A stretch of 64,000 bases of DNA, from the NCBI GenBank assembly GCA_019638495.1, contig JAHBTQ010000008.1, forward strand, positions 62,001-126,000, given 5' to 3'. The position numbers and the translations under genes were made by a program. The stretch comes from Taibaiella sp. (GTDB lineage: Bacteria > Bacteroidota > Bacteroidia > Chitinophagales > Chitinophagaceae). Positions 9,072-17,621 of this stretch are shown piece after piece (positions within the stretch are counted from its first letter, which is position 1; each line of letters begins with the position of its first letter). The notes beneath the pieces are model-generated. The model worked only from the letters and a program-made list of their open reading frames with translations. It was not told the DNA's origin and searched no databases.

Positions 9072-9614
9072 TCACCGACCAAGACTATACCAGGTAATTG
9101 GGTGGCCTTGCGATACCCAGGGGAGGTCGCCGTCGTAAGGGAAAACGGAGATAAATGAAAACCCTAACTTCTCCAGCACATACCTGGAAGCAGCATTTTC
9201 TATGTGGGTCATCGCATGGATATCAGCCAGACCCAATTCATTCAACCCGTAATTGAGTGCGGCTCTACCACTCTCTGTCGCATAGCCCTTACCCCAATGT
9301 TTTCGTGCCAACCTGTAACCAAAATCAAGGTGATTAACATGGCCATTAATGGGTGTAACAATCCTCTTGAAGCCTGTCCAGCCCACAAAATCGCCTGTAG
9401 CCTTCTCCACTACCGCCCAGCGACCTATTCCCAGGTCGGCATATTGCCTGGTGACGATTTCAATCACTTTTGCCTCGTCCTCCATTGATTTTGCAGGATT
9501 GTTACCAAGGTACTTGTGCACCTCCGGATCACTGTCCATAGCAAACATTCCGGGCAGATCAACGGGACTAAGGGGACGAATGACAAGGCGTTCGGTTTCT
9601 ATCGGTTGTATCAT
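9072..9614 (-). CDS. GNAT-family N-acetyltransferase (RimJ/RimL type)
   Basis: The ATG at 9614 gives MIQPIETERLVIRPLSPVD, the standard start of the RimJ/RimL-like (Acetyltransf_3) subfamily; the longer frame reads through a terminator hairpin and is not credible. The 180-aa product has the acetyl-CoA-binding motif A as RKHWGKGYATE (residues about 107-117) and downstream N-A-A-S-R-x-V-L-E-K-L-G-F, both hallmarks of GNAT enzymes. It should transfer an acetyl group from acetyl-CoA to an amine of a protein N-terminus or small molecule; the substrate cannot be predicted. Its start lies directly behind the terminator of the preceding gene, so its own promoter is unclear. Confidence 0.9.
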   Translation of the reverse strand: MIQPIETERLVIRPLSPVDLPGMFAMDSDPEVHKYLGNNPAKSMEDEAKVIEIVTRQYADLGIGRWAVVEKATGDFVGWTGFKRIVTPINGHVNHLDFGYRLARKHWGKGYATESGRAALNYGLNELGLADIHAMTHIENAASRYVLEKLGFSFISVFPYDGDLPWVSQGHPITWYSLGR

Positions 9615-9646
9615 AAAAAAAAAGGGCCGGCAATGAAGCCGACCCC
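9615..9646 (-). terminator. Terminator of the PKD/DUF7619 T9SS gene
   Basis: On the minus strand GGTCGGC and GCCGGCC form a hairpin with a 6-base loop, followed by nine T residues. The T run ends at the ATG of the downstream acetyltransferase gene, so that gene probably depends on some read-through. Confidence 0.75.
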
Positions 9647-9664
9647 ACAAAATTAAAATCGAAG

Positions 9665-11368
9665 TTATCTTTTTTCAAACTTAACTGCTTTTGCACCCGA
9701 TGCTCCACGCGCAACTGCATAATATATACCCGGCATTAAGCGCGATACATCGATACTGGTCTCTCCGCAAACCCGTTGCTGCATCAAACTTTGCCCTACC
9801 ACATTGTAAATTGAAATGGTATAATCTTGCCCTTTCTCAGTTGCGACACGTAGTACATCATCAACGGGATTTGGGTAAATTTTCACCTGTATTGGCGAAA
9901 CCGTTTCTCCTATTCGCGTGGATACAGGAATGTGACTATATGCGGTATTGGTCATTACCACTTCGTTTACATCAAAGTAAATACCCGCCCTATTGGGAAT
10001 TGTTGTACCCGCGGAAAGACCCTCCCGGGCATTGATATAAAACGACACCATGCCGTGACGGTAAGGACTGGAACTATCAGGCAGCATGATGTTGGGGAAA
10101 TCAAATTTTACAATGTTGTTGCCCCCGTCGGAATATTGGTAATAGGCAACATTGTGCGTACTGTTTCCGCCTCCAAAAGTCGTCGGATCCAGGTAAGGTG
10201 ACAAAGTATCCATTATATGGATATTCCGAGCAGTGTCATTTCCCGTATTTTCAAACTCCAACAAATACTCGAGACGAGTACCCGGAGCAATATCTCCCTG
10301 CGGAGTAACAGACTTACGATTAGGGTCGTATGGGCCTTTTACGGTATCACATCTAACCACCACATTATTTGATAGCAATGTATCTCCTGAAAACGGCATC
10401 ACAGTAATCGTAGAATTTGCCGTATCTCCAGCCAAAAGGGACACTACAGGATGCATATATACGTCAAAGTACTTTAGCCGATTCATCTTCACAAGCCCGA
10501 TATCTACTACCAGACTTGTACCGGACACTGTATAGGCGTAGGCCGGCCTCACTGAGTCCACAGCAAATTTAGGACTGAAGTCATAGCGTACACTAGACGA
10601 AACAGGCACGCAAGAAGTATTATTTACCAAAACGGTCCCTGCATGCATGTTCCACAAAATCGATGAATAAAAGGATGAGGTGACTTTCAAATCAAAAGAC
10701 GGGGACGACCCGAAGCAATTGAACAAAAAGGCTTTAGTGGCCACAGGGCCAAAAGGCATAGCCGGAATGGTGTCATAAATAATAGCCGGCCCACCGCACG
10801 CAAGTGACATGCTTGGCGGCGGAGCAATAACGCGAAAGCGGTAAACTGTGCCAGGGACTCCTGAAGCCCGATAATTGAGGCACCCCCACACGGAAATTGT
10901 ATCAATGTGGATACCTGCAGAATCGACCTCTACGCTTATCGGCTCGTGTACCCACGGCTCTGCAGAGTCCGCGACACAATTCAAGTTCTCGTCTTCAATT
11001 ACCCACACTTTAAGGAAATGACAATTGTGCATTTCCTCACTAATTACAACGGAATCCAGCGGTGCACCATTGTAAAGCACCATTTTCACCGTATAGGCTC
11101 CGGGTGCAGCATAGTAGTGTTGTGCCCAAAAATCTGCAGTATCTGCAGCGTACAAACTGAATGCTCCGGTATCGTTTGTACCGTCACCCCAGAAGAATTT
11201 GAATGTTTGACCGGGAACATATCCAGACGTATAAGCTCGGGCCCAATAGGTCCCACACACATCAAATGACTGAGCAACCCAATAAGATTCTATAGATTGA
11301 GCTCGGGTAAAGTTTGCTGATACTAAAACAGCAAATAGAATAATGAGTTTTGAAAAGAACTTTTGCAT
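9665..11368 (-). CDS. Secreted PKD / DUF7619-type protein with T9SS type-A sorting domain
   Basis: The 567-aa product has a signal peptide (residues 1-23, ending TRAQ). A PKD-like domain follows at about 30-105 (FKFFWGDGTNDTG then AAPGAYTVKMVLYNG). The middle is a beta-rich region without catalytic motifs. Residues about 360-460 match the DUF11/DUF7619-type repeat: DPNRKSVTPQGDI, LEYLLEFENTGNDTARNIHI and a later GIYFDVNEVVMTN. The last 80 residues are a T9SS type-A domain with IYPNPVDDVLRV and a KAVKFEKR end. The architecture is common for large secreted cell-surface proteins of Bacteroidota; the role is probably structural or adhesive. It is transcribed alone, away from the divergent gene at 11558. 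Confidence 0.87.
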   Translation of the reverse strand: MQKFFSKLIILFAVLVSANFTRAQSIESYWVAQSFDVCGTYWARAYTSGYVPGQTFKFFWGDGTNDTGAFSLYAADTADFWAQHYYAAPGAYTVKMVLYNGAPLDSVVISEEMHNCHFLKVWVIEDENLNCVADSAEPWVHEPISVEVDSAGIHIDTISVWGCLNYRASGVPGTVYRFRVIAPPPSMSLACGGPAIIYDTIPAMPFGPVATKAFLFNCFGSSPSFDLKVTSSFYSSILWNMHAGTVLVNNTSCVPVSSSVRYDFSPKFAVDSVRPAYAYTVSGTSLVVDIGLVKMNRLKYFDVYMHPVVSLLAGDTANSTITVMPFSGDTLLSNNVVVRCDTVKGPYDPNRKSVTPQGDIAPGTRLEYLLEFENTGNDTARNIHIMDTLSPYLDPTTFGGGNSTHNVAYYQYSDGGNNIVKFDFPNIMLPDSSSPYRHGMVSFYINAREGLSAGTTIPNRAGIYFDVNEVVMTNTAYSHIPVSTRIGETVSPIQVKIYPNPVDDVLRVATEKGQDYTISIYNVVGQSLMQQRVCGETSIDVSRLMPGIYYAVARGASGAKAVKFEKR

Positions 11369-11557
11369 AGGTTATAGTTTTAAATAAGGACAATTATGAA
11401 CAGTAAACAATAACTATGCCAATTGTTAAATCTGCTAGAAATAGAAAACGATGTATCTACATTTATTTTTGTCACAGTTTTGTTTGTTGCGCCTGAAGTA
11501 CATACATTTACTTTTTTCAAACCAAAAAACATCTATCAAACAAGTAAAAAGAAAAGT

Positions 11558-12418
11558 ATGAAAAAGCAGATTCTACTATCAATCGCGGCAGCCGGCATGA
11601 CGGGCTTAATGATCATGAGTAATTCAGCTGGCCCGGCTACTAGTACTGGCGGAAACCGCACTGGCGCAAAGGGGTCTACAGCCAACTGTTCAACCAGCGG
11701 TTGCCACGGTACAACTTCAGGAGTATCGGCTCGCATTTGGATTGACTCCGCGGGAACTCCCGTTACTCAATATACTGCTGGCAAAACCTACAATATAAAA
11801 GTAGTTGGTCAGCATGCTTCACTCACAAAATGGGGATTCCAGTTTGCAGCGGTATCTGGCACAGGCAGTGCCCAGGTTCAAGCTGGAACGTTCTCCGGCG
11901 TTTCTTTGCCAATCGCCAATCACACGCTGAGTGGCCTTAACATTATTGAGCAGAGCAGCGTAATTACTGCAGTCAGCCCAGCAGATACGTTTGTAAAGTC
12001 GTTCACATGGACTGCCCCAGCATCGGGTGTAGGCAACATAACACTCTACCTGACAGTAAACGCTGTAAATGGCAATGGTAGCGACGATGCGGGCGACGGC
12101 TCGGCAAATATCACTAAGACACTTACACTGTATACTCCACCAAGCTCAGCTGTTGGCACAGTCAACACCGATCTTACTGTTACCGCCTACCCCAACCCGG
12201 TTTCAGGCAGCTCGCTGAACCTGCGTCTTGGCAACAACTATGGCACATACAGCATCAGTGTATATGATGTCACAGGCCGCCTGGTATCGTCGGAATCAAT
12301 TTCATCTACTGTAAATGGCAATGCTACCATCAGCACCGCTAATTGGACTCCCGGCCTATACAAGGTTGCTGTTGCAAACGAAAACAGCAGCCAGGTAATA
12401 TCAGTGGTAAAACAGTAA
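11558..12418 (+). CDS. Choice-of-anchor V-like secreted protein with CX4CH motif and T9SS type-A sorting domain
   Basis: The ATG at 11558 begins MKKQILLSIAAAGMTGLMIM, a good signal peptide; the longer frame to 11423 covers AT-rich leader. The 286-aa product has a Gly/Thr-rich stretch and then ANCSTSGCHG (residues about 44-53), a Cys-x4-Cys-His resembling a c-type heme attachment site. Related reelin-like 'choice-of-anchor V' proteins normally show CxxCH at this point. A beta-sandwich follows (about 60-200) with A-G-K-T-Y-N-I-K-V and a closing L-Y-L-T-V-N-A-V-N-G-N-G. A T9SS type-A domain with AYPNPVSGSSLNLRL completes it. It is probably an outer-surface protein, possibly heme-bearing; actual heme attachment is inference. 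Confidence 0.82.
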   Translation: MKKQILLSIAAAGMTGLMIMSNSAGPATSTGGNRTGAKGSTANCSTSGCHGTTSGVSARIWIDSAGTPVTQYTAGKTYNIKVVGQHASLTKWGFQFAAVSGTGSAQVQAGTFSGVSLPIANHTLSGLNIIEQSSVITAVSPADTFVKSFTWTAPASGVGNITLYLTVNAVNGNGSDDAGDGSANITKTLTLYTPPSSAVGTVNTDLTVTAYPNPVSGSSLNLRLGNNYGTYSISVYDVTGRLVSSESISSTVNGNATISTANWTPGLYKVAVANENSSQVISVVKQ

Positions 12419-12435
12419 TAACAACCGAACCTAAT

Positions 12436-12472
12436 AAATGAAAATAGGCGCCGCTGGCGCCTATTTTCATTT
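12436..12472. terminator. Bidirectional terminator between the CX4CH gene and aspartate kinase
   Basis: A perfect 17-bp inverted repeat, AAATGAAAATAGGCGCC and its complement, encloses a 3-base GCT loop, with A/T-rich ends on both sides. It serves two converging genes. Confidence 0.92.
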
Positions 12473-12487
12473 ATACTCCCTGTACCC

Positions 12488-13753
12488 TTAATTCAATATA
12501 AACTGTACTGTATCTCCCATCTCCTGGCGAAGCAATATGTTTTTACCTGCTACAAGATTGTCTATCACATCCTGGGTGTAATGGCGCACGGTAAGTATGC
12601 TAACGCCGTCGCGCAGGGAAACCTTGTAGTCTTTACCCAACACCTGCCTCAGCGCAGCCACTTTATCTTCCCTGTTATCAATACAGGCCACAAAGCTGAT
12701 GGCAGCATTCTGCAGCAGATTTATCTTCACCTTCAGGCTATGGAATATGCTATAAATATTACTCAGGTTATCCTCGTTGATGAAAGAGAAATTCCTGGTT
12801 GTCAACTGCACCATCACCTGCTTTTCCTTCAGCACTATTAACGGCGGATAATGCGCATCGCCTACATCAGCCTTTATCACGGAACCTTCCATTTTCGGAT
12901 CCAGGAAGCATTTCACATAAAGAGGAATATTGCTGTTATGTAGCGGCTTTATGGTCTTTGGGTGAATGATCTGCGCGCCGTAAAATGCCATTTCTATAAC
13001 CTCGGCATAAGAGATCGCATCGATCTTCACTGTGTTAGGGAACAATTTCGGGTCAGCATTGCGGAAGCCATTTACGTCCTTCCAGATGGTTACAGATTCC
13101 ATTTTCAGCATCGAAGCCAGGATAGCGGCCGTATAGTCCGAACCCTCCCTTCCCAGTGTAACAGATTTGCCGTAACTGGTAGAACCAATGAAGCCCTGCA
13201 CCACCACCACTTTGTGCTGCTGCAGCTTTTTACCCAATATTGCCTCGGCCTCACCACGTGTCTGATTCCAATCTACAACTGCGTCCCTGTATGTATCGTC
13301 CGTACGAATCACCGAGCGTACATCTACCCAATCAGTATCTATACCGCTCTGCAGCAGGAAGAAGGACAGGATGCGTGAGGAGAACAACTCACCCATGCAA
13401 ACTACCTGGTCGTAAGAGTAATCATAGCTCTCCGCATCAGCGTCCCTCGCTGCCAATTCCAGTTCCTGAAAAAGTGGCTTCAAAGCCTCTGCAGCTTTAG
13501 GATAATAATTATCGTTCAGCAAGTCGTGAGCATAGTCCAGGTGCTGCTGTTCCAGCTTCGCAATGAGGTCCTTTGCAATCTTCTGCTCACCCTTGCAGGC
13601 ATTGTTCACTATGGCTTCAAGGGCATTAGTTGTTTTACCTAGTGCCGAAATAACGATCAGCAGCGGATCCTGAACATCCGCAATAATAGGCAGCAGCGCT
13701 GCCATACGTCCGGCGTCTGCAATAGACGCACCACCGAATTTATAGACTCTCAT
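12488..13753 (-). CDS. lysC: Aspartate kinase (monofunctional)
   Basis: The ATG at 13753 gives MRVYKFGGASIADAGRM, the canonical N-terminus (K-F-G-G-x-S); the longer frame begins in non-homologous sequence. The 421-aa product phosphorylates aspartate, the first step to lysine, threonine, methionine and diaminopimelate. Further signature elements are VISALGKTTNALE near 40, GELFSSRILSFFL near 115, VVQGFIGS and TLGREGSDYTAAILA near 180-205, and WKDVNGFRNADPK near 215-228. The last 120 residues hold two ACT-like regulatory units (LTTRNFSFINEDN; ISFVACIDN), so feedback inhibition by an end product is expected. No fused homoserine dehydrogenase is present. It is followed upstream (higher coordinates) by hscA in the same direction with a short gap. 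Confidence 0.95.
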   Translation of the reverse strand: MRVYKFGGASIADAGRMAALLPIIADVQDPLLIVISALGKTTNALEAIVNNACKGEQKIAKDLIAKLEQQHLDYAHDLLNDNYYPKAAEALKPLFQELELAARDADAESYDYSYDQVVCMGELFSSRILSFFLLQSGIDTDWVDVRSVIRTDDTYRDAVVDWNQTRGEAEAILGKKLQQHKVVVVQGFIGSTSYGKSVTLGREGSDYTAAILASMLKMESVTIWKDVNGFRNADPKLFPNTVKIDAISYAEVIEMAFYGAQIIHPKTIKPLHNSNIPLYVKCFLDPKMEGSVIKADVGDAHYPPLIVLKEKQVMVQLTTRNFSFINEDNLSNIYSIFHSLKVKINLLQNAAISFVACIDNREDKVAALRQVLGKDYKVSLRDGVSILTVRHYTQDVIDNLVAGKNILLRQEMGDTVQFILN

Positions 13754-13852
13754 ATCAAAGGCTGCAAAGATAAAATTTGAAGTCGTAACTAACACCTGAA
13801 CGCAATGTTCGCGGCAGGCCAAGTAGAATACCGAACCAAATAGGCAGAAGGA

Positions 13853-15700
13853 TTAAACTATCTTCTTACCCTTCATCGCGTCTTTCAGCGCGCCCTCCAT
13901 CACCCGCTCAGCATATGGACGGGAAACTTCGTTGAGTTCTTCGGTCCGTTTCTGTACCAGGTCCTTGTCGGCAGCAGCAATTGCTTCCTTCAGGCGCTCC
14001 ATGTGAGTCACAGTAGTTGCCGCCTCTTCCTCTGTTAGCGATTCCCTGTAATTGGCAATGAATTTCTCTGTCGTGTCTATCATCTGTTGCGCCTCGGTAG
14101 TCGCCTCTACTAGCGCGCGGGTGCCTATATCTTCCTTCGCGTGTGTCAGACTATCCAGCAGCATGCGCTCCACTTCCTCATCAGTCAATCCATATTGAGG
14201 CTTCACTTCAATTGTCTGTGCCACACCACTACGTAGCTCGGTGGCACTCACCTTCAGAATACCATCTGCATCTACGAGGAAGGTCACCTCCACTTTGGGC
14301 AGTCCCGCAGGCATACCGGGTATCCCCGTCAGATTCAGCTCCGCAAGCTTACGGTTATCTTTTACCAGGTCGCGCTCTCCCTGGAACACCGATATGCGCA
14401 TACCGCTCTGGCCATCCTTTTGCGTAGTGTACTGGCGACCGGCCCTGTTTGGGATCTTTGAATTGCGGGGAATCAGCACATCCATCAGCCCACCCATCGT
14501 TTCTATACCCAGTGAGAGCGGCGTCACATCAAGTAGCAGCATCTCTTTGTTGTTGCCGGCCAGTATATCAGCCTGCACAGCAGCGCCAAGCGCCACTACT
14601 TCGTCCGGATTGAGCTCATTATACAACTCTTTGCCAAAAAACTCCTTTACGCTATGCTGCACCAGTGGCACACGTGTGCTACCCCCCACCATCACCACGG
14701 CATCTATCTTATCCTTAGTTAGTCCCGCATCACGAAGTGCATTCTCGCAAGCTGTTATTGTCCGGTCTACCAGTGGTTTTATCAATGCATTGAATTCCTC
14801 CACGGTTATAGAAACGTTCTTCTCTCCTATCGTTCCCTCAAACTTCTCGTGCTTGCTCAGGTATTTCTTTGCCTCCTCAGCCGTTATTCTCAGGAGTTGC
14901 ATGATGGTCTTGTCTCCTGCTTCTATGCCTAGCTGCGCCTGCCAGTGTTTCGCCAGTGCACTATCCATGTCATCGCCTCCCAGGTAAGTATCACCATTGG
15001 TTGCCAGCACTTCGAAAATACCATTGGTGATGTGTAGTATAGAAACATCGAATGTGCCACCTCCAAGATCATAAACTGCTATGGTCCTATCCTCATGATG
15101 TTTCGCACCAATGCCGTAAGCAAGGCTCGCAGCAGTTGGCTCGTTGATGATACGTAGCACATCAAGTCCCGCAAGGCGACCGGCATCACGCGTTGCCTGG
15201 CGCTGAGCATCGTTGAAATAGGCAGGAACTGTTATCACCGCCCTACTCACGTTTGCCTTCAGCAAATGCTCCGCACGTTTTTTCAATTCCTTCAGTATGT
15301 ATGACGACAACTCTATCGGTGTATAAAACCTGCCACCTATTTCCACCTTCACCAGCGATTCCGTATCATCATCTATCACATTGTACGCAAATGCACCCGC
15401 ATGATCTTTTACATCTTTATAAGCCTTGCCCATCAATCGCTTCACAGAGTAGATGGTACGCTCCGGTTGCTTCAATAAGCGTTCTTTCGCAGTGTTACCT
15501 ACACTTGTATTGCCATACTCATCAAAATGTACTATCGAAGGCACCAGGGTAAGGCCATCCGTCTCACGCAGCGCAATAGGCTCACCACTATCCTTGCGCA
15601 CTATGGCCACAAGACTATTGGTCGTGCCCAGATCTATCCCTACAATAATGTCTTCAGTCTGTATGCTTCCCGTTGCTAAGTTGATGGCTACTTTACCCAT
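13853..15700 (-). CDS. hscA: Hsp70-family Fe-S assembly chaperone HscA
   Basis: The 615-aa protein begins MGKVAINLATGSIQTEDIIV and then GIDLGTTNSLVA, the phosphate-1 motif of Hsp70 about 20 residues later than in DnaK, which is typical of HscA. ATPase motifs VPAYFNDAQRQATRDAG, INEPTAASLAYG, YDLGGGTFDVSIL and VMVGGSTRVPLVQ are intact. The substrate domain has LLLDVTPLSLGIETMGG. HscA pulls nascent [2Fe-2S] clusters off the IscU scaffold with its J-protein HscB. hscB lies 1.4 kb away on the opposite strand, which supports HscA over a second DnaK. The C-terminal helical lid is present, ending MKGKKIV. No iscS/iscU gene is in the window. Confidence 0.9.
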   Translation of the reverse strand: MGKVAINLATGSIQTEDIIVGIDLGTTNSLVAIVRKDSGEPIALRETDGLTLVPSIVHFDEYGNTSVGNTAKERLLKQPERTIYSVKRLMGKAYKDVKDHAGAFAYNVIDDDTESLVKVEIGGRFYTPIELSSYILKELKKRAEHLLKANVSRAVITVPAYFNDAQRQATRDAGRLAGLDVLRIINEPTAASLAYGIGAKHHEDRTIAVYDLGGGTFDVSILHITNGIFEVLATNGDTYLGGDDMDSALAKHWQAQLGIEAGDKTIMQLLRITAEEAKKYLSKHEKFEGTIGEKNVSITVEEFNALIKPLVDRTITACENALRDAGLTKDKIDAVVMVGGSTRVPLVQHSVKEFFGKELYNELNPDEVVALGAAVQADILAGNNKEMLLLDVTPLSLGIETMGGLMDVLIPRNSKIPNRAGRQYTTQKDGQSGMRISVFQGERDLVKDNRKLAELNLTGIPGMPAGLPKVEVTFLVDADGILKVSATELRSGVAQTIEVKPQYGLTDEEVERMLLDSLTHAKEDIGTRALVEATTEAQQMIDTTEKFIANYRESLTEEEAATTVTHMERLKEAIAAADKDLVQKRTEELNEVSRPYAERVMEGALKDAMKGKKIV

Positions 15701-15797
15701 TTTCCGATTTTAGAGGGTGCAAAGGTAGCCAATATTGAGCCTTGGCACCAAGCTTGCAATTATAGCCCTATAGACTTACGTCGCTACCTAAAGCATA

Positions 15798-17000
15798 TCA
15801 ATAGGCGTAATCTGAAAGATATTCATAACGTTTTGTAAGCTTGCCACCCTCGCAAATAGTGGCGCGTTCCAGGATAGCACTCTTTGTCGCCAGCAACTCG
15901 GGCAGGATATACTTCTCCAGGTGCACTCCAAAGTAAACAGACGCATCACATGGCAGCTCATTTGGCAGATTATCCACAGCCATAATATCAATTGTTTCAC
16001 GCGTGTTCCGGAAAGCGTCGGTCTGTGTTATCGTCGCCCTGTCTATACCCATTACGGGGCTGGCAATGGTGGTAGAATCCAGCGTAATCGGCACCGAACC
16101 TTCAACATCACAACTGATATCAGCTATCACATTCAGCCTCCAGTCATTGCGGCGAATGTCTTCCTTCTCAAAAAGACGGGCGATCCGCTCCTCCCAGTAG
16201 ATCCCGTTCATCAGTATATCTGTCTGGTTTACATAAGAGGCAAAAAGACACTTGTACATCTCGGGATGTGCATGAAAGTCATCGCGGAAAAACAGGTTGT
16301 TGTCCTTTCGCGCATAAAGATCACCACCTTTCAGGTGGGTAAAAACGGGGTATTCGTATTGGTGTGTCAGGTAATCTGCGGGTTCCACTTCTTCAATGTC
16401 CAGTTGACGCATCACGTCCAGCACACCTGACGCAACCTTTCCAGACCCTGTAACAACGATTTTAATATTGGGAATGCGCACCGATTCGTATGCCTGTATC
16501 AGTTCCGCATACGTACGCACGCTGTGCGCAGCCGGAAGGTTATATGCACCAAACTTCTTGCCATACGTAAGCAAACCATTGTGGGCACCTACAATGCCCG
16601 CATACATCCCAAAACCCAGTATACGCTGATCGTCACTATGCACAAGGCACTCATAATCTATCATCCTTATCCTCTTCGCTATCAGCGCATGCATCAGCTC
16701 CTGGTTGTGGGGTTGCTTCTTTTTGGTGTGAGAAAAGAAGAAATACGTCTTTCCGGGCATCAGGTACTCGACAGGAACCTCCTTGATACCTAGCAATATG
16801 TCGCAGTTGCCCAGGTCATCACTCATTTCTATTCCCTCAGCCCTGTACTCATCATCAGTGAAGCATCGCTTAGGCGATGGCTCCACGATAATCTTTATAT
16901 CTGGATACCGCTCCATCACCTGCCGGCACTGTTTGGGAGCTAATGCCACACGTTCGTCAGGCAGCTTTTTCCTTTCTCTAATAAGTCCTATGCGCAGCAT
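15798..17000 (-). CDS. NAD(P)-dependent saccharopine / alanine dehydrogenase-like oxidoreductase
   Basis: The 400-aa product starts MLRIGLIRERKKLPDERVALAP, the classic N-terminus of the alanine dehydrogenase / pyridine nucleotide transhydrogenase / lysine-forming saccharopine dehydrogenase superfamily (R-E-x-K-x-x-D-x-R-V-A-L-x-P). The catalytic-domain His is in FFFSHTKKKQPHN, and the nucleotide-binding glycine loop is IVVTGSGKVASGVLDVM near residue 200. The C-terminal half contains DISCDVEGSVPITL, typical of the saccharopine dehydrogenase-like members. It probably performs a reversible NAD-dependent oxidative deamination of an amino acid; which one I cannot say. It sits between hscA (same direction, about 97 bp away) and the divergent hscB gene. 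Confidence 0.85.
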   Translation of the reverse strand: MLRIGLIRERKKLPDERVALAPKQCRQVMERYPDIKIIVEPSPKRCFTDDEYRAEGIEMSDDLGNCDILLGIKEVPVEYLMPGKTYFFFSHTKKKQPHNQELMHALIAKRIRMIDYECLVHSDDQRILGFGMYAGIVGAHNGLLTYGKKFGAYNLPAAHSVRTYAELIQAYESVRIPNIKIVVTGSGKVASGVLDVMRQLDIEEVEPADYLTHQYEYPVFTHLKGGDLYARKDNNLFFRDDFHAHPEMYKCLFASYVNQTDILMNGIYWEERIARLFEKEDIRRNDWRLNVIADISCDVEGSVPITLDSTTIASPVMGIDRATITQTDAFRNTRETIDIMAVDNLPNELPCDASVYFGVHLEKYILPELLATKSAILERATICEGGKLTKRYEYLSDYAY

Positions 17001-17005
17001 TGTTG

Positions 17006-17013
17006 TAGTTTTG
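17006..17013 (+). promoter_or_regulatory. -7 box candidate for hscB
   Basis: TAGTTTTG fits TAnnTTTG exactly and lies 38 bases before the hscB ATG at 17051. No clear -33 TTTG is seen. Confidence 0.5.
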
Positions 17014-17016
17014 CCC

Positions 17017-17024
17017 CAAAGATA
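17017..17024 (-). promoter_or_regulatory. -7 box candidate for the dehydrogenase gene
   Basis: On the minus strand these bases read TATCTTTG, an exact TAnnTTTG match, 17 bases before the ATG at 17000. It is separated from the opposing hscB -7 box by only three bases. Confidence 0.5.
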
Positions 17025-17050
17025 GCGCAGTACCGCCTATTGCATCAGTC

Positions 17051-17572
17051 ATGAACTACTTCGAACTTTTCGACATCAAACCATCGTTCAATCCGGACGC
17101 TACCCAGGTAAAAAGTAAATTTTACGATCTCAGCCGTCAATACCACCCAGACAGGATAGCAGCTGATGGAGCCGAAAACGCCCTTGAAGCACTGCAAATG
17201 GCTGCCCATGTAAACCAGGCTTACAAAACACTTAAGGACGGCGACGCCACAATGGCTTATGTCCTCAAGATACATGGCATGATGGAAGACGAAGAGAAAT
17301 ACACACTACCACCAGCATTCCTTATGGAAATGATGGACCTGAACGAGGCCGTTAGCGAATACGAAGCCGCCCCACTCGACGAATCAACGAGGCTTACCGC
17401 AAAAAATGCACTAGCTGCGCAGCTGCAAACATGGAATGATGCCGCTGCTCCACTCACCTCACGTTACAACAACGGCGATTACGACGACAAATTGCTACTT
17501 GCCATAAAAGACATGTACTTTAGAAAGAAATACCTGCACAGGATCCAGGAACGAATGGACAAAATATCATGA
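17051..17572 (+). CDS. hscB: Fe-S assembly co-chaperone HscB (J protein)
   Basis: The 173-aa product has an N-terminal J domain: MNYFELFDIKPSF, then FYDLSRQYHPDRIA with the HPD tripeptide (residues about 36-38) that triggers Hsp70 ATPase, and VNQAYKTLKD. The C-terminal half is the three-helix HSCB_C domain (about 85-170: LPPAFLMEMMDLNEAVSEYE ... DMYFRKKYLHRIQERM) that binds the IscU scaffold. Length and two-domain order match HscB. It is the partner of HscA at 13853-15700. The N-terminal zinc site found in some HscB proteins is absent, as in bacterial forms. It reads away from the dehydrogenase gene, with closely packed opposing promoters. Confidence 0.95.
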   Translation: MNYFELFDIKPSFNPDATQVKSKFYDLSRQYHPDRIAADGAENALEALQMAAHVNQAYKTLKDGDATMAYVLKIHGMMEDEEKYTLPPAFLMEMMDLNEAVSEYEAAPLDESTRLTAKNALAAQLQTWNDAAAPLTSRYNNGDYDDKLLLAIKDMYFRKKYLHRIQERMDKIS

Positions 17573-17578
17573 TAATAG

Positions 17579-17612
17579 AAAAAGGGCGCCGATTGGCGCC
17601 CCTTTCATTTTT
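17579..17612. terminator. Bidirectional terminator between hscB and the SPFH gene
   Basis: GGGCGCC and GGCGCCC pair across a 4-base GATT loop, with A runs before and T runs after. It lies between two converging genes. Confidence 0.88.
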
Positions 17613-17621
17613 CAGGGTATA

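Noticed and set aside
9614..9650. Upstream extension of the acetyltransferase (MWGRLHCRPFFF)
   Set aside because: It translates the terminator hairpin and its T run; the conserved N-terminus begins at the ATG at 9614.
14241..14987. Plus-strand open frame of 248 codons inside hscA
   Set aside because: Antisense to intact Hsp70 motifs; low-complexity Ser-rich translation.
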